Shown here in pieces: positions 1 to 5,645 of a DNA stretch of 6,793 bases (positions are counted from its first letter, which is position 1; every line of letters begins with the position of its first letter). The position numbers were made by a program, and so were the translations under genes. Under the pieces are notes generated by a model that searched no databases, was not told where the DNA came from, and saw nothing but the letters and a program-made list of their open reading frames with translations. Source of the DNA: Syntrophomonadaceae bacterium (GTDB lineage: Bacteria; Bacillota; Dethiobacteria; DTU022; UBA8154); NCBI GenBank assembly GCA_003561325.1, contig PWWY01000223.1:1-6793 (forward strand), written 5' to 3'.

Positions 1-26
1 AAGTGCGTCTGCAAAGTGCGTCTGCA
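1..26. repeat. Perfect 13-bp tandem repeat (two copies)
   Basis: The unit AAGTGCGTCTGCA occurs at 1-13 and again, without mismatch, at 14-26. It lies directly upstream of the ribosome binding site of the response regulator gene. Because the first copy begins at the window edge, the array may have more copies to the left. The unit is not a multiple of three bases, so it is unlikely to be a coding repeat. Confidence 0.85.
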
Positions 27-38
27 GCCCGTATCCCC

Positions 39-44
39 GGAGGG
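39..44 (+). promoter_or_regulatory. Ribosome binding site that decides the response regulator start
   Basis: GGAGGG at 39-44 is a strong Shine-Dalgarno sequence. The in-frame GTG at 44 overlaps it and cannot be its start. The in-frame TTG at 53 lies eight bases downstream, an ideal distance, and gives the N-terminus MTPLRVLIVED, which is the usual beginning of this receiver subfamily. Confidence 0.6.
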
Positions 45-52
45 TGAGCACA

Positions 53-436
53 TTGACTCCTTTACGCGTACTGATCGTCGAAGACTCGGAAAACGATACC
101 CTGCTCTTGCTGCGCCTGCTGCGCAAGGGAGGTTATGCGCCAACCTACCGGCAAGTGCAAACCGAAGCGAGCATGAAACAAGCATTGCAGGAAGAAGCCT
201 GGGACCTGATCCTCTCCGATCACGATATGCCTTGCTTTAGTGCCCTGGAAGCCTTGCGTATTTTTCAGGAAAGCGGGCTGGAGATCCCGTTTATTATCGT
301 CTCCGGGGCGTTGGAGGAAGGCATTGCCCGCGCCGCCATACGTGCTGGCGCCCGCGATTTCATCAGGAAAAAAGAACTGGAATACCTGCTTCCAGCCGTA
401 CAGCGCGAGCTGGACCAGGGACATCATCCAGGTTAA
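53..436 (+). CDS. Single-domain response regulator (CheY-like receiver)
   Basis: This is a stand-alone phosphoacceptor domain of 127 residues from the TTG start, with no output domain. It would accept a phosphate from a histidine kinase and act by protein contact in the cytoplasm. Visible receiver landmarks (numbered from TTG) are the acidic pair E10-D11 in LIVEDSEND, the phosphoacceptor D56 in LILSDHDMP, the switch Ser84 in FIIVSGA and the conserved Lys106 in DFIRKK. The FSALEAL and PFIIVSG patterns match receivers commonly paired with PAS-type sensor kinases. The reading frame stays open to the window edge, so a longer upstream protein such as a hybrid kinase is formally possible, but the ribosome binding site and N-terminal sequence argue for a separate gene. 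Its partner kinase is not in the window. It converges on the carbonic anhydrase gene with only 15 bases between the stop codons. Confidence 0.9.
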   Translation: MTPLRVLIVEDSENDTLLLLRLLRKGGYAPTYRQVQTEASMKQALQEEAWDLILSDHDMPCFSALEALRIFQESGLEIPFIIVSGALEEGIARAAIRAGARDFIRKKELEYLLPAVQRELDQGHHPG

Positions 437-451
437 ACTCCCCGCGGCGGG

Positions 452-1114
452 TCAGCTCTCATTTAAAAAAACCACTTCCCCCGACCCAAGATAATACTTG
501 GCCTCCACCACCTCTACCCGGCCTGCTTGCACGCCCTCGGCAAGCAGGGAACTGCAGGAGACTAACTCATCCTTGACCGCCCTGATATTCTCGTCCACGG
601 ACAATTCCACCAGCGAGTATGACCTGTCTGCGCCGGCTTTGGCCTTGCGTAACGCTTTTTCGACCGCGGGCCGGATCTTTTCCACCATGGCCTGCATACC
701 GGGGCTGAGGCGAAGCGTTGCCTTGTGCGCCAGGACGGCCGCCTTTACCGCGCCGCAGCTTTCATGTCCCAGCACGACAACGAGGGGGACATCCAGGTGC
801 TCCACGGCATACTCGATGCTGCCCAGGGCAATGGCATCCACGAGGTTGCCGGCGGAGCGCAGGACAAATAAATCTCCCAGGTCCCCGTCGAAAATCAGTT
901 CCGGGGGAACCCGGGAATCGGAACAGCCGACGATCACCGCAAAGGGATTTTGCCCATGCTGCAGCAGGGCCCTTCTTTTCTCAGCCCCCGGTTCTTTCGA
1001 GCCGGGGGTCCCGGCCATGAAACGCCTGTTTCCTTCTACCAGCCGCGCCTTCGCCTCCAGGGGGGTGACTGCACCCGGCGGACTATCCTGGTCGGGAACA
1101 CCATTATTTTTCAC
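452..1114 (-). CDS. Beta-class carbonic anhydrase
   Basis: Zinc enzyme interconverting CO2 and bicarbonate in the cytoplasm; 220 residues, normal for the beta class. The active site is complete: zinc ligands Cys64, His117 and Cys120, with the Asp66-Arg68 dyad in CSDSRVPPE, followed by LRSAGN (85-90) and LGHESCGAV (115-123). The N-terminal helix region, with LVEGNRRF at 25-32, and the C-terminal YYLGSGEVVFL strand are also typical. Translation starts at GTG (1114), with GGAGGAGG upstream (complement of 1126-1136) at a slightly long 11-base distance. The gene sits downstream of the QueG-like gene on the same strand with a gap of about 206 bases, in which I see no convincing promoter. In an anaerobe it would supply bicarbonate for carboxylation or help pH and CO2 balance; that role is inferred. 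Whether it corresponds to can or cynT cannot be decided here. Confidence 0.95.
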   Translation of the reverse strand: MKNNGVPDQDSPPGAVTPLEAKARLVEGNRRFMAGTPGSKEPGAEKRRALLQHGQNPFAVIVGCSDSRVPPELIFDGDLGDLFVLRSAGNLVDAIALGSIEYAVEHLDVPLVVVLGHESCGAVKAAVLAHKATLRLSPGMQAMVEKIRPAVEKALRKAKAGADRSYSLVELSVDENIRAVKDELVSCSSLLAEGVQAGRVEVVEAKYYLGSGEVVFLNES

Positions 1115-1205
1115 CTGTGATGAAACCTCCTCCCCCGAAAAGTTCGGTAGCTCCGAGCATCAAACCTTCCCGGAAAAGCGGGCCCTCTTCCTGCCACCGG
1201 CCCGG

Positions 1206-1246
1206 CCTGGATCGGCACCCCTGTTGGTCCAGGTTGCAGATTTTTT
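1206..1246 (+). other. RNA hairpin candidate followed by a T-tract
   Basis: In plus-strand RNA, 1206-1216 can pair with 1223-1233 in an 11-bp stem (six Watson-Crick pairs beginning CCTGGA/TCCAGG, then five inner pairs including three G-U) around a 6-base loop. Six Ts follow at 1241-1246, seven bases after the stem. The G-U pairs become A-C mismatches on the minus strand, so the structure favours plus-strand RNA. No plus-strand gene lies just upstream. It could be a weak terminator for antisense transcription through the carbonic anhydrase gene, or chance. Confidence 0.25.
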
Positions 1247-1320
1247 ACTGACTGTCGGAAGCCCCTTTTTGCCCCGGCTGCAGCAGACCTCAAGGCTGCA
1301 ACCCGGTCAGGATGGCCCGA

Positions 1321-2115
1321 TCAGGCAGGGTATCCAGGTTTTCCCCAGGGGCAGGAAGTCTGGCAGGCCCAGCAGTAATAGTAGCCGCCTGTCATGAAAT
1401 TCTGCCAAAGCTCCCGCAGGGCGGGACCGCGTAAGGCTTCTTGCCGCCTGGCGTCATCCGCGGTAATGATTTCATCCAGGAAAGTGGAAAATCCTCGCAA
1501 ACCATACGTAAATACCCGGTCCCCGCACTTTTTCTTGTTGATTTTATACGGTTCCAGGGCCCCGGCCGGGCAGCTGTCCAGGCAGATGGTGCACGCTCCG
1601 CACTTGCTTTCCAGGGCTACATCTGCAGCAACCTGCTTTTCCAGGGGAAAGTTGGTCAGTACTCCACCCAGGCGCACCAGGGGGCCAAATTCCCCGGTAA
1701 TCAGCAGGCCATTTTTCCCATAGAATCCCAACCCTGCCGCCACCCCGGCCCGCCTCCAACAAATTTCCCCCCGCATCCCCTTGCCCTCCCCCAGCATATC
1801 CATGGGCATGTAGACGGGGACCGAAACCCCCAGGCACCCTTCATCTTCAATCTCCCGGCTCAAGCGGTGAGAAAGATCCCCCGCATGACGGTAGGCGTAG
1901 AGGGTGTCGTACTGCTGGACGGGGTTGTTGCCGGAATGGAGGGTGCCCCGCGAGTGGGCCACTGCAAAAATAACCAGGAAGCGCCCTTCCGGGAGCATGG
2001 ACCGCATCTTTTCGCGGTAATCCTCCAACAGCGGGTGATCGGCAGCACACACCCCGGCAATCATTCCCGGGCCGAGCTTTCTTTCCCCCTGCAAAATCTT
2101 TTCTAACAGTTCCAT
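1321..2115 (-). CDS. QueG-like double 4Fe-4S cluster protein, function unknown
   Basis: A 264-residue protein related to epoxyqueuosine reductase (QueG) over its N-terminal and ferredoxin domains. Landmarks are AGLGFYGKNGLLIT (127-140), the first cluster motif C172-x2-C175-x2-C178-x3-C182-P, an extra C197 in KKKCGDRV, and the second motif C248-x2-C251-x3-C255-PWG. This cysteine order matches the two-cluster arrangement of QueG. Two things differ: the C-terminal HEAT-repeat region is absent, and the QueG motif around its catalytic Asp (VDSAP-like, just before the GLGxxGKN segment) is not conserved, with Met114 at the aligned position by hand alignment. It should therefore not be called a queuosine enzyme. 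It is probably an electron-transfer or corrinoid-linked reductase. The ATG at 2115 is chosen because GGGGAGG lies seven bases upstream; the frame is open to an ATG at 2205, but that one has no ribosome binding site. Confidence 0.85.
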   Translation of the reverse strand: MELLEKILQGERKLGPGMIAGVCAADHPLLEDYREKMRSMLPEGRFLVIFAVAHSRGTLHSGNNPVQQYDTLYAYRHAGDLSHRLSREIEDEGCLGVSVPVYMPMDMLGEGKGMRGEICWRRAGVAAGLGFYGKNGLLITGEFGPLVRLGGVLTNFPLEKQVAADVALESKCGACTICLDSCPAGALEPYKINKKKCGDRVFTYGLRGFSTFLDEIITADDARRQEALRGPALRELWQNFMTGGYYYCWACQTSCPWGKPGYPA

Positions 2116-2433
2116 GGCGTAACCTCCCCAAGGCTTAATCCTTGCTGCGGCGAGTTTCAACCCGGCGCAGAGTCCTAGAACGAAATTTTCCACCGGCGTT
2201 GCCATTAAACGATGGAACCAGCCCCTGTGGCTAGCGGTTTACGTAAGATAAACAACACGCTGCTGTAGACGTAGTTTTTTTCGCGAAATCATCCCGTCTT
2301 TCCTGCTTCCCCGCAGTGAAGCTGAAAGTAACGCTACTCCCTGGATGTGCAGGTGTTCCTGCGGTGCCGCGCTGTATCGGACTGCCCGGGTGAGTGCGGA
2401 CGAACCACCAGGCAGGCTCGGGGGATGCCAGGA
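2116..2433. other. Gene-free gap between Fe-S protein and nitroreductase genes
   Basis: About 318 bases with no credible gene. The part next to the Fe-S gene (2116-2205) is open in its frame but lacks a ribosome binding site. The gap holds the Fe-S gene's Shine-Dalgarno sequence (2123-2129), a small perfect hairpin GCAGG-TGTT-CCTGC at 2349-2362, a GTTTA/TAAAC inverted repeat at 2237-2253 and a T7 run at 2275-2281. I see no convincing sigma-A promoter, riboswitch or intrinsic terminator for the upstream nitroreductase gene. A promoter for the Fe-S gene probably lies here but is not recognisable by eye. Confidence 0.5.
2123..2129 (-). promoter_or_regulatory. Ribosome binding site of the QueG-like gene
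   Basis: On the minus strand this reads GGGGAGG, seven bases before the ATG at 2115. It fixes the start of the Fe-S protein and rules against the upstream ATG at 2205, which has no such site. Confidence 0.75.
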
Positions 2434-3360
2434 TCACGGGGATTCGCGCCAGGAAGCAATATACTGCAGCTTCTCCGCTCCCAGGGAAGGAGGATTTGTC
2501 TTTAGGACAACCCAATTTCCGGGAAGTCCAAGTTCTTTGGCCGTGAGTTCGAAGTGACAGAGGGCGATGCCCAGATCGATGCGCTGGATTCCAAATCCTA
2601 AGATTTTATTGGTTAAAAGGGACGGCTCCAGGTAAAAATGCCAGAAGTCCTCGCGTTTGATCACCCGCCAGGGCTGCCTGTTGGAAGCCGAAGGGGCCAA
2701 CCTGACCATTTCCAGGGGAACGTGGAAATCCCCGGCCTCGTTTTTCGCCAGGGGGCGACCCAAACGCTGGTGGAAAAATAGTTCCGGCCAGGACTTCCTT
2801 TTTGGGTTGCGCTGCCTGGCCGTTGAAAACTCCGGCCTAACCGATCGGTTCTCAGGGCGCTTCCCCCGAAATAAAATACCGGAAAGACCCATATTAAGCA
2901 TCTTTTCTTTTCGCGCCTTGTAGCCTACCGGGGTAATGGCGGGAAGCATCTCGGTTTCTGTTAACGCAACGGTTTCCAGCAGGCTTTTTCTCCGGAAGGT
3001 CCCGCCCAGCCAGCATGTTCCCAGGCCCAGGGAAGTAGCATAGAGGATCAGCTGCTCAAAAACATAACCCAGCTCTTCCAGGTCTTGTTTTCCCTTTTCC
3101 ACGATCCCGGCGATAAAGTGCTGCGCGCCGCGGATAAACCCGTACGTCCCGATTTTCTTGCCGGTTTTTTCCGCGAAGGAGCTGACCTCCAAAAAAACAA
3201 AGCGCACCGGGCAGGAAAAAGGTCCGCGGATTTCCTGGGAATAGGCTTTTAGCTTCTCCAGTCCCTCGTCCGGCAATTCAGCAGGGTTATAGGTCCGGAT
3301 CGAGCTGCGCCTGCTGATCACCTCCGTGACCGGGAGATTAAAATATTGTGCCTGGGGCAT
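2434..3360 (-). CDS. Nitroreductase-fold flavoprotein (TM1586 type)
   Basis: A 308-residue, probably FMN-binding oxidoreductase of the putative TM-nitroreductase type, in which two nitroreductase-like halves are joined in one chain. Visible features are the N-terminal SRRSSIRTY (16-24), YGFIRGAQHFIAGI (73-86), GLGTCWLGGTF (112-122), PAITPVGY (140-147), the flavin-site motif LAPSASNRQPWR (221-232) and QRIDLGIALCHFEL (259-272). Natural substrates of this family are not established, and the name does not imply nitro-compound reduction. A basic, low-similarity linker of about 25 residues (165-190, rich in Arg and Lys) separates the halves and looks longer than usual. ATG at 3360 is supported by AAGGAG (complement of 3369-3374), eight bases upstream. 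It lies co-directional with, and upstream of, the QueG-like gene, so a flavin/Fe-S redox pairing is possible but unproven. The control region upstream carries a 14-bp tandem duplication. Confidence 0.85.
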   Translation of the reverse strand: MPQAQYFNLPVTEVISRRSSIRTYNPAELPDEGLEKLKAYSQEIRGPFSCPVRFVFLEVSSFAEKTGKKIGTYGFIRGAQHFIAGIVEKGKQDLEELGYVFEQLILYATSLGLGTCWLGGTFRRKSLLETVALTETEMLPAITPVGYKARKEKMLNMGLSGILFRGKRPENRSVRPEFSTARQRNPKRKSWPELFFHQRLGRPLAKNEAGDFHVPLEMVRLAPSASNRQPWRVIKREDFWHFYLEPSLLTNKILGFGIQRIDLGIALCHFELTAKELGLPGNWVVLKTNPPSLGAEKLQYIASWRESP

Positions 3361-3386
3361 CTTGACCGCTCCTTACTCGTTTACCT

Positions 3387-3414
3387 TATCTTTATGGCCA
3401 TATCTTTATGGCCA
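3387..3414. repeat. Perfect 14-bp tandem duplication in a divergent promoter region
   Basis: TATCTTTATGGCCA occurs at 3387-3400 and again, directly adjacent and without mismatch, at 3401-3414. It lies between the nitroreductase ribosome binding site and the Asp23-family promoter, in the likely 5' untranslated region or promoter of the nitroreductase gene. It could be a doubled regulator site or a recent slippage duplication. Confidence 0.9.
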
Positions 3415-3432
3415 TCTTTCATCGCCCTTTTT

Positions 3433-3461
3433 TTGAACTATGCCCGCTTCTATAGTATAAT
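3433..3461 (+). promoter_or_regulatory. Sigma-A promoter of the Asp23/Gls24-family gene
   Basis: A -35 box TTGAAC at 3433-3438 and a perfect -10 box TATAAT at 3456-3461 are separated by exactly 17 bases. Transcription would begin near 3468, giving a leader of about 50 bases before the ATG at 3521. This is the only near-consensus promoter I can see in the window. Confidence 0.8.
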
Positions 3462-3476
3462 AAGGAAACAGCGGGC
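3442..3476. promoter_or_regulatory. Inverted repeat bracketing the -10 box (possible operator)
   Basis: GCCCGCT at 3442-3448 and its exact reverse complement AGCGGGC at 3470-3476 are separated by 21 bases that contain the TATAAT box. The arm centres are 28 bp apart. Because the predicted transcription start is near 3468, the left arm is not in the transcript, so this would act as DNA, for example as a paired repressor site, rather than as an RNA hairpin. No binding protein can be named. Confidence 0.4.
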
Positions 3477-3504
3477 TATTTTTACTTACAAGCATCCTAA
3501 TGAT

Positions 3505-3511
3505 GGGAGGG
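3505..3511 (+). promoter_or_regulatory. Ribosome binding site of the Asp23-family gene
   Basis: GGGAGGG at 3505-3511 lies 9-10 bases before the ATG at 3521 and only 3-4 bases before the in-frame ATG at 3515. The in-frame ATGs at 3500 and 3503 overlap or precede it. It therefore favours 3521 as the start. Confidence 0.65.
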
Positions 3512-3520
3512 AAGATGCAC

Positions 3521-3892
3521 ATGGCCAAGAAACGGGAGCTACCTTCTGAACTCGGCGCCGTCTACATTGCCAATGAGGTCGTTGCCATCGCCAGCGCCCT
3601 GGCGGCTGTCGAGGTAAAAGGCGTAGCGAGCATGAAAGGCGGTATCGGGAGCGAGATTTCAGAAGCCAGCGGGCGTAAAAACCTGTCCCGGGGCGTCAAG
3701 GTGGAGATTAAGGATCTGGAAACGACCATTGATTTACAGATTATCGGGCAGTACGGTTCAAATCTCCCGGAAGTAGCCAGGCAAGTGCAGAAAGCTGTGA
3801 AAAAGGCCGTAGAAGACATGACCGGGTTAAAGGTTGTGCAAGTGAATGTTTACGTGCCGGGGATCAACATTCCCCAGGAAACTACTGCCTGA
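3521..3892 (+). CDS. Asp23/Gls24-family envelope stress protein
   Basis: A 123-residue protein of the Asp23/Gls24 (DUF322, YloU-like) family, found in many Gram-positive bacteria and linked in studied members to envelope or alkaline stress. The family pattern is visible throughout: GAVYIANEVVAIASALAAVEVKGVASMKGG near the N-terminus, SRGVKVEIKDLETTIDLQIIGQYG in the middle, and the helix VQKAVKKAVEDMTGLKVVQVNVYVPGI at the end. It has no signal peptide or membrane segment, so it is cytosolic or bound at the membrane through a partner. The start at 3521 follows from the ribosome binding site; longer in-frame ATGs exist at 3500, 3503 and 3515. Transcription comes from the promoter at 3433-3461, possibly under the bracketing inverted repeat. 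Unlike yloU of Bacillus, it is not next to rpmB or a DAK-type phosphatase gene here. Its last 11 bases overlap the convergent protease gene. Confidence 0.9.
   Translation: MAKKRELPSELGAVYIANEVVAIASALAAVEVKGVASMKGGIGSEISEASGRKNLSRGVKVEIKDLETTIDLQIIGQYGSNLPEVARQVQKAVKKAVEDMTGLKVVQVNVYVPGINIPQETTA
3857..3877 (-). terminator. Hairpin just after the protease stop codon, without a U-tract
   Basis: In minus-strand RNA a 7-bp stem (CTGGGGA with TCCCCGG, one G-U pair) with a 7-base loop begins four bases after the protease stop codon. The G-U pair becomes an A-C mismatch on the plus strand, so the structure fits the protease transcript. No U-run follows, so it is at best a 3'-end stabilising or weak termination structure. 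It lies inside the coding end of the Asp23-family gene. Confidence 0.3.
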
Positions 3893-5627
3893 ACCAGACC
3901 CGGGTGACAAGACGGGCCTCCGGAGAAGTTTCATAACCCACAGAAGCTTCGAATGCTTCGGCGATCACGCGAAAAGGCAGGAAAGTCCGCCCCTGCGAAA
4001 TGAACGCAGCCACATCGGAAATCACGGTGCTGGCTGCTCCTTTTTGGTAGACGGCAATGCTCGGGCTGCCGATGGTAATGGTAATCTCAATGTCTTCTCG
4101 CCGCAGGTACACGATTTCCACCCGGGAGTTCTTGGGCTCCCAGTCCACCTCGGCGGCGAAAGCTTCCCCCAGGAAACGCACGGGAACAAAAGTGCGGCTG
4201 CTCTGGATAAAGGGGGCAACATCCATTTCATGGGGAAGGCCATTGAAATAAGCGGTTTTGCTGCCTATTTCCATGATCACTTCTTCCACTCCCCGCCCCG
4301 GAGCCACGCCAGGCGGCACCATGTAGCCGAGGGCCTCCACAGCCCGGTCTGCACGGACCAGGCCGTATCCCTGGTGCTGTTCTGCCAGGCGCAGGTCTTG
4401 TGCCGTCTGCTGCAGCAAATTCCTGATCTGCACATTGGTTAAATCCGGATCCGCAGACCAGGCTAAGGCCGCGGCGCCCACGACGTGCAGGGAAGCCATG
4501 GATGTCCCGCTAAAGAGCTGGTAGTTATTGGCCGTCCAGGTGCTCCAAATATCCTTTCCGGGCGCGATCAGCTCCACTTCGGGACCGGTGCTGGAAAAAC
4601 TGGCGCGCTGGTTGGCTTCATCGGAGGCGGCCACGGCAATCACAGTGTCGTAGGCCGCGGGGTAGGAGACGTTTTCTCCCCTGCCGTTATCCCTGCCCAG
4701 GTTTCCTGCAGCGGCCACCAGGATATGACCGTTCCGGTATGCTGTGTTGCACGCCAGCTCCAGGGACCGGGAGTAGGTGCTGCTGTAAAGGCTCATGTTG
4801 ATAATCGGGATCTCTTCCTGGACAGCCCACTGGATGCCGTTGATCACGGACGACACCGTGCCCAGGCCGGTGTCGTCAAGAATCTTGACCGCAAAAGCGT
4901 CTACCCCGGGCGCAATCCCCACGACCCCGATTTCATTATCCAGGGCACCCACGATTCCCGTCACGTGGGTGCCGTGGCCGTTTGAGTCAAAATATTCATA
5001 GGCAAAGGTGCCCCCGCCGGGGCTTTCGGAAAAATTAATCCCCCCGGTGGCCTCGATGTCTTCATGATCCCTGTATACACCCGTGTCAAGAATGGCTACC
5101 CCCATACTGTCACCGGTTGTTGTTTCCCAGGCCGGAAAGGGATAGGCTTGGTTACCGAATACACGGGCAATCCCCCAGGGGACGACCTGCTCATCCCTGA
5201 ACCCGGCCGATTGCACGGGGGCGGCTGTATCTGGCCATCCTGAAGAAAAAACGAGCTCATCCACCTCCACGAAGCTCACTTCCGGGTAGCGCGTAAGCTC
5301 CATCGCGCTGTGGAAGCACATGGTGGCCGCGAGAGCGTTAATCATCTCCAGCTCCATGTAGACCCGGCCGTCGTATTGTTCTACCAACGCCCGGTCCGGC
5401 GTTCCGCGAAAACCGATCACCACCCCAACGGGATCACCCGAAACAGCGCTGGAGGTGCCCCCCGGAATGGCTTCCCCTTGAACAACCAGCGAATTGATGG
5501 AAAGGGACCCCAGTAAAAATGCCACCACCAGCAGGGTGACCAGGGGTCTGCGAGTACGTTTCAAGAGCAATTTCCACACCGCTTTCCTCTCCTGGATCAA
5601 AAGGTCTTTTCCTCCTCTTTCCTTCAT
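3882..5627 (-). CDS. Secreted subtilisin-like serine protease (S8) with C-terminal Cu-amine-oxidase-N-like domain
   Basis: A 581-residue exported endopeptidase. Order of parts: a basic N-terminus and hydrophobic signal segment (about 29-50, possible cleavage after GEA at 53); an I9-type propeptide (about 68-126) acting as chaperone and inhibitor; the S8 catalytic domain (about 150-432); and a Firmicutes stalk-like domain (PF07833 type, about 452-578) with paired motifs RTFVPVR (478-484) and RTFLPFR (547-553). The triad is Asp181 (ILDTGV), His218 (NGHGTHVTG) and Ser376 (SGTSMA), with oxyanion Asn309 (AAAGN). Oddly, the usual GTSMAxPH motif reads GTSMASLH, with Leu380 for Pro. PF07833 here does not mean amine oxidase activity. 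The start is uncertain: ATG 5627 (outer limit, used here) has no clear ribosome binding site, while GTG 5579 has AGGAGAGG six bases upstream and TTG 5600 has AGGAGG ten bases upstream. The GTG start gives a more typical signal peptide. Confidence 0.93.
   Translation of the reverse strand: MKERGGKDLLIQERKAVWKLLLKRTRRPLVTLLVVAFLLGSLSINSLVVQGEAIPGGTSSAVSGDPVGVVIGFRGTPDRALVEQYDGRVYMELEMINALAATMCFHSAMELTRYPEVSFVEVDELVFSSGWPDTAAPVQSAGFRDEQVVPWGIARVFGNQAYPFPAWETTTGDSMGVAILDTGVYRDHEDIEATGGINFSESPGGGTFAYEYFDSNGHGTHVTGIVGALDNEIGVVGIAPGVDAFAVKILDDTGLGTVSSVINGIQWAVQEEIPIINMSLYSSTYSRSLELACNTAYRNGHILVAAAGNLGRDNGRGENVSYPAAYDTVIAVAASDEANQRASFSSTGPEVELIAPGKDIWSTWTANNYQLFSGTSMASLHVVGAAALAWSADPDLTNVQIRNLLQQTAQDLRLAEQHQGYGLVRADRAVEALGYMVPPGVAPGRGVEEVIMEIGSKTAYFNGLPHEMDVAPFIQSSRTFVPVRFLGEAFAAEVDWEPKNSRVEIVYLRREDIEITITIGSPSIAVYQKGAASTVISDVAAFISQGRTFLPFRVIAEAFEASVGYETSPEARLVTRVWFRQ
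5586..5593 (-). promoter_or_regulatory. Candidate internal ribosome binding site for the protease
   Basis: On the minus strand this reads AGGAGAGG, six bases before an in-frame GTG at 5579. That start would trim 16 residues and leave MWKLLLKRTRRPLV followed by the hydrophobic core, a standard signal-peptide layout. A second site, AGGAGG (complement of 5611-5616), lies ten bases before a TTG at 5600. Confidence 0.45.
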
Positions 5628-5645
5628 GCCCTACACCAATGCGTT

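Noticed and set aside
437..451. CCCG-CGG-CGGG mini-hairpin between the convergent response regulator and carbonic anhydrase genes as a bidirectional terminator
   Set aside because: The stem is only 4 bp and there is no T-run on either side, so it is not credible as an intrinsic terminator.
1111..1293. Small minus-strand frame of 60 codons between the Fe-S and carbonic anhydrase genes
   Set aside because: Low-complexity Arg/Gly/Pro product, no ribosome binding site identified, and it overlaps the carbonic anhydrase start. Treated as non-coding.
498..1397. A 299-codon plus-strand open frame
   Set aside because: It is antisense to the clear carbonic anhydrase gene and beyond. The translation is rich in Ser, Thr, Pro and Arg, has no recognisable motif, and is typical of a shadow frame in GC-rich DNA.
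1441..2106. A 221-codon plus-strand open frame
   Set aside because: It lies entirely opposite the QueG-like gene, whose cysteine motifs are unmistakable. The antisense product has no family resemblance.
2349..2370. T-box or other riboswitch upstream of the QueG-like gene
   Set aside because: The GC-rich hairpins here include GCGGCACCGC, but the T-box AGGGTGGNACCGCG signature and cobalamin-box sequences are absent.
2231..2515. Minus-strand frame of 94 codons in the gap after the nitroreductase
   Set aside because: It overlaps the nitroreductase 3' end in another frame, has no recognisable motif, and has no ribosome binding site that I could identify.
3454..3482. Minus-strand promoter with TATACT at 3459-3454 for the nitroreductase
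   Set aside because: The -10 match is fair, but the -35 position 17 bases away reads AAAATA, so the promoter is not supported beyond the palindromic nature of the plus-strand -10 region.
3882..4290. Copper amine oxidase activity for the protease C-terminal domain
   Set aside because: Only the N-terminal-like accessory domain is present. There is no catalytic amine oxidase domain or topaquinone Tyr motif.
3846..4442. Long plus-strand frame opposite the protease
   Set aside because: It begins inside the Asp23-family gene and runs antisense to the protease C-terminal domain. No ribosome binding site or family motif supports it.
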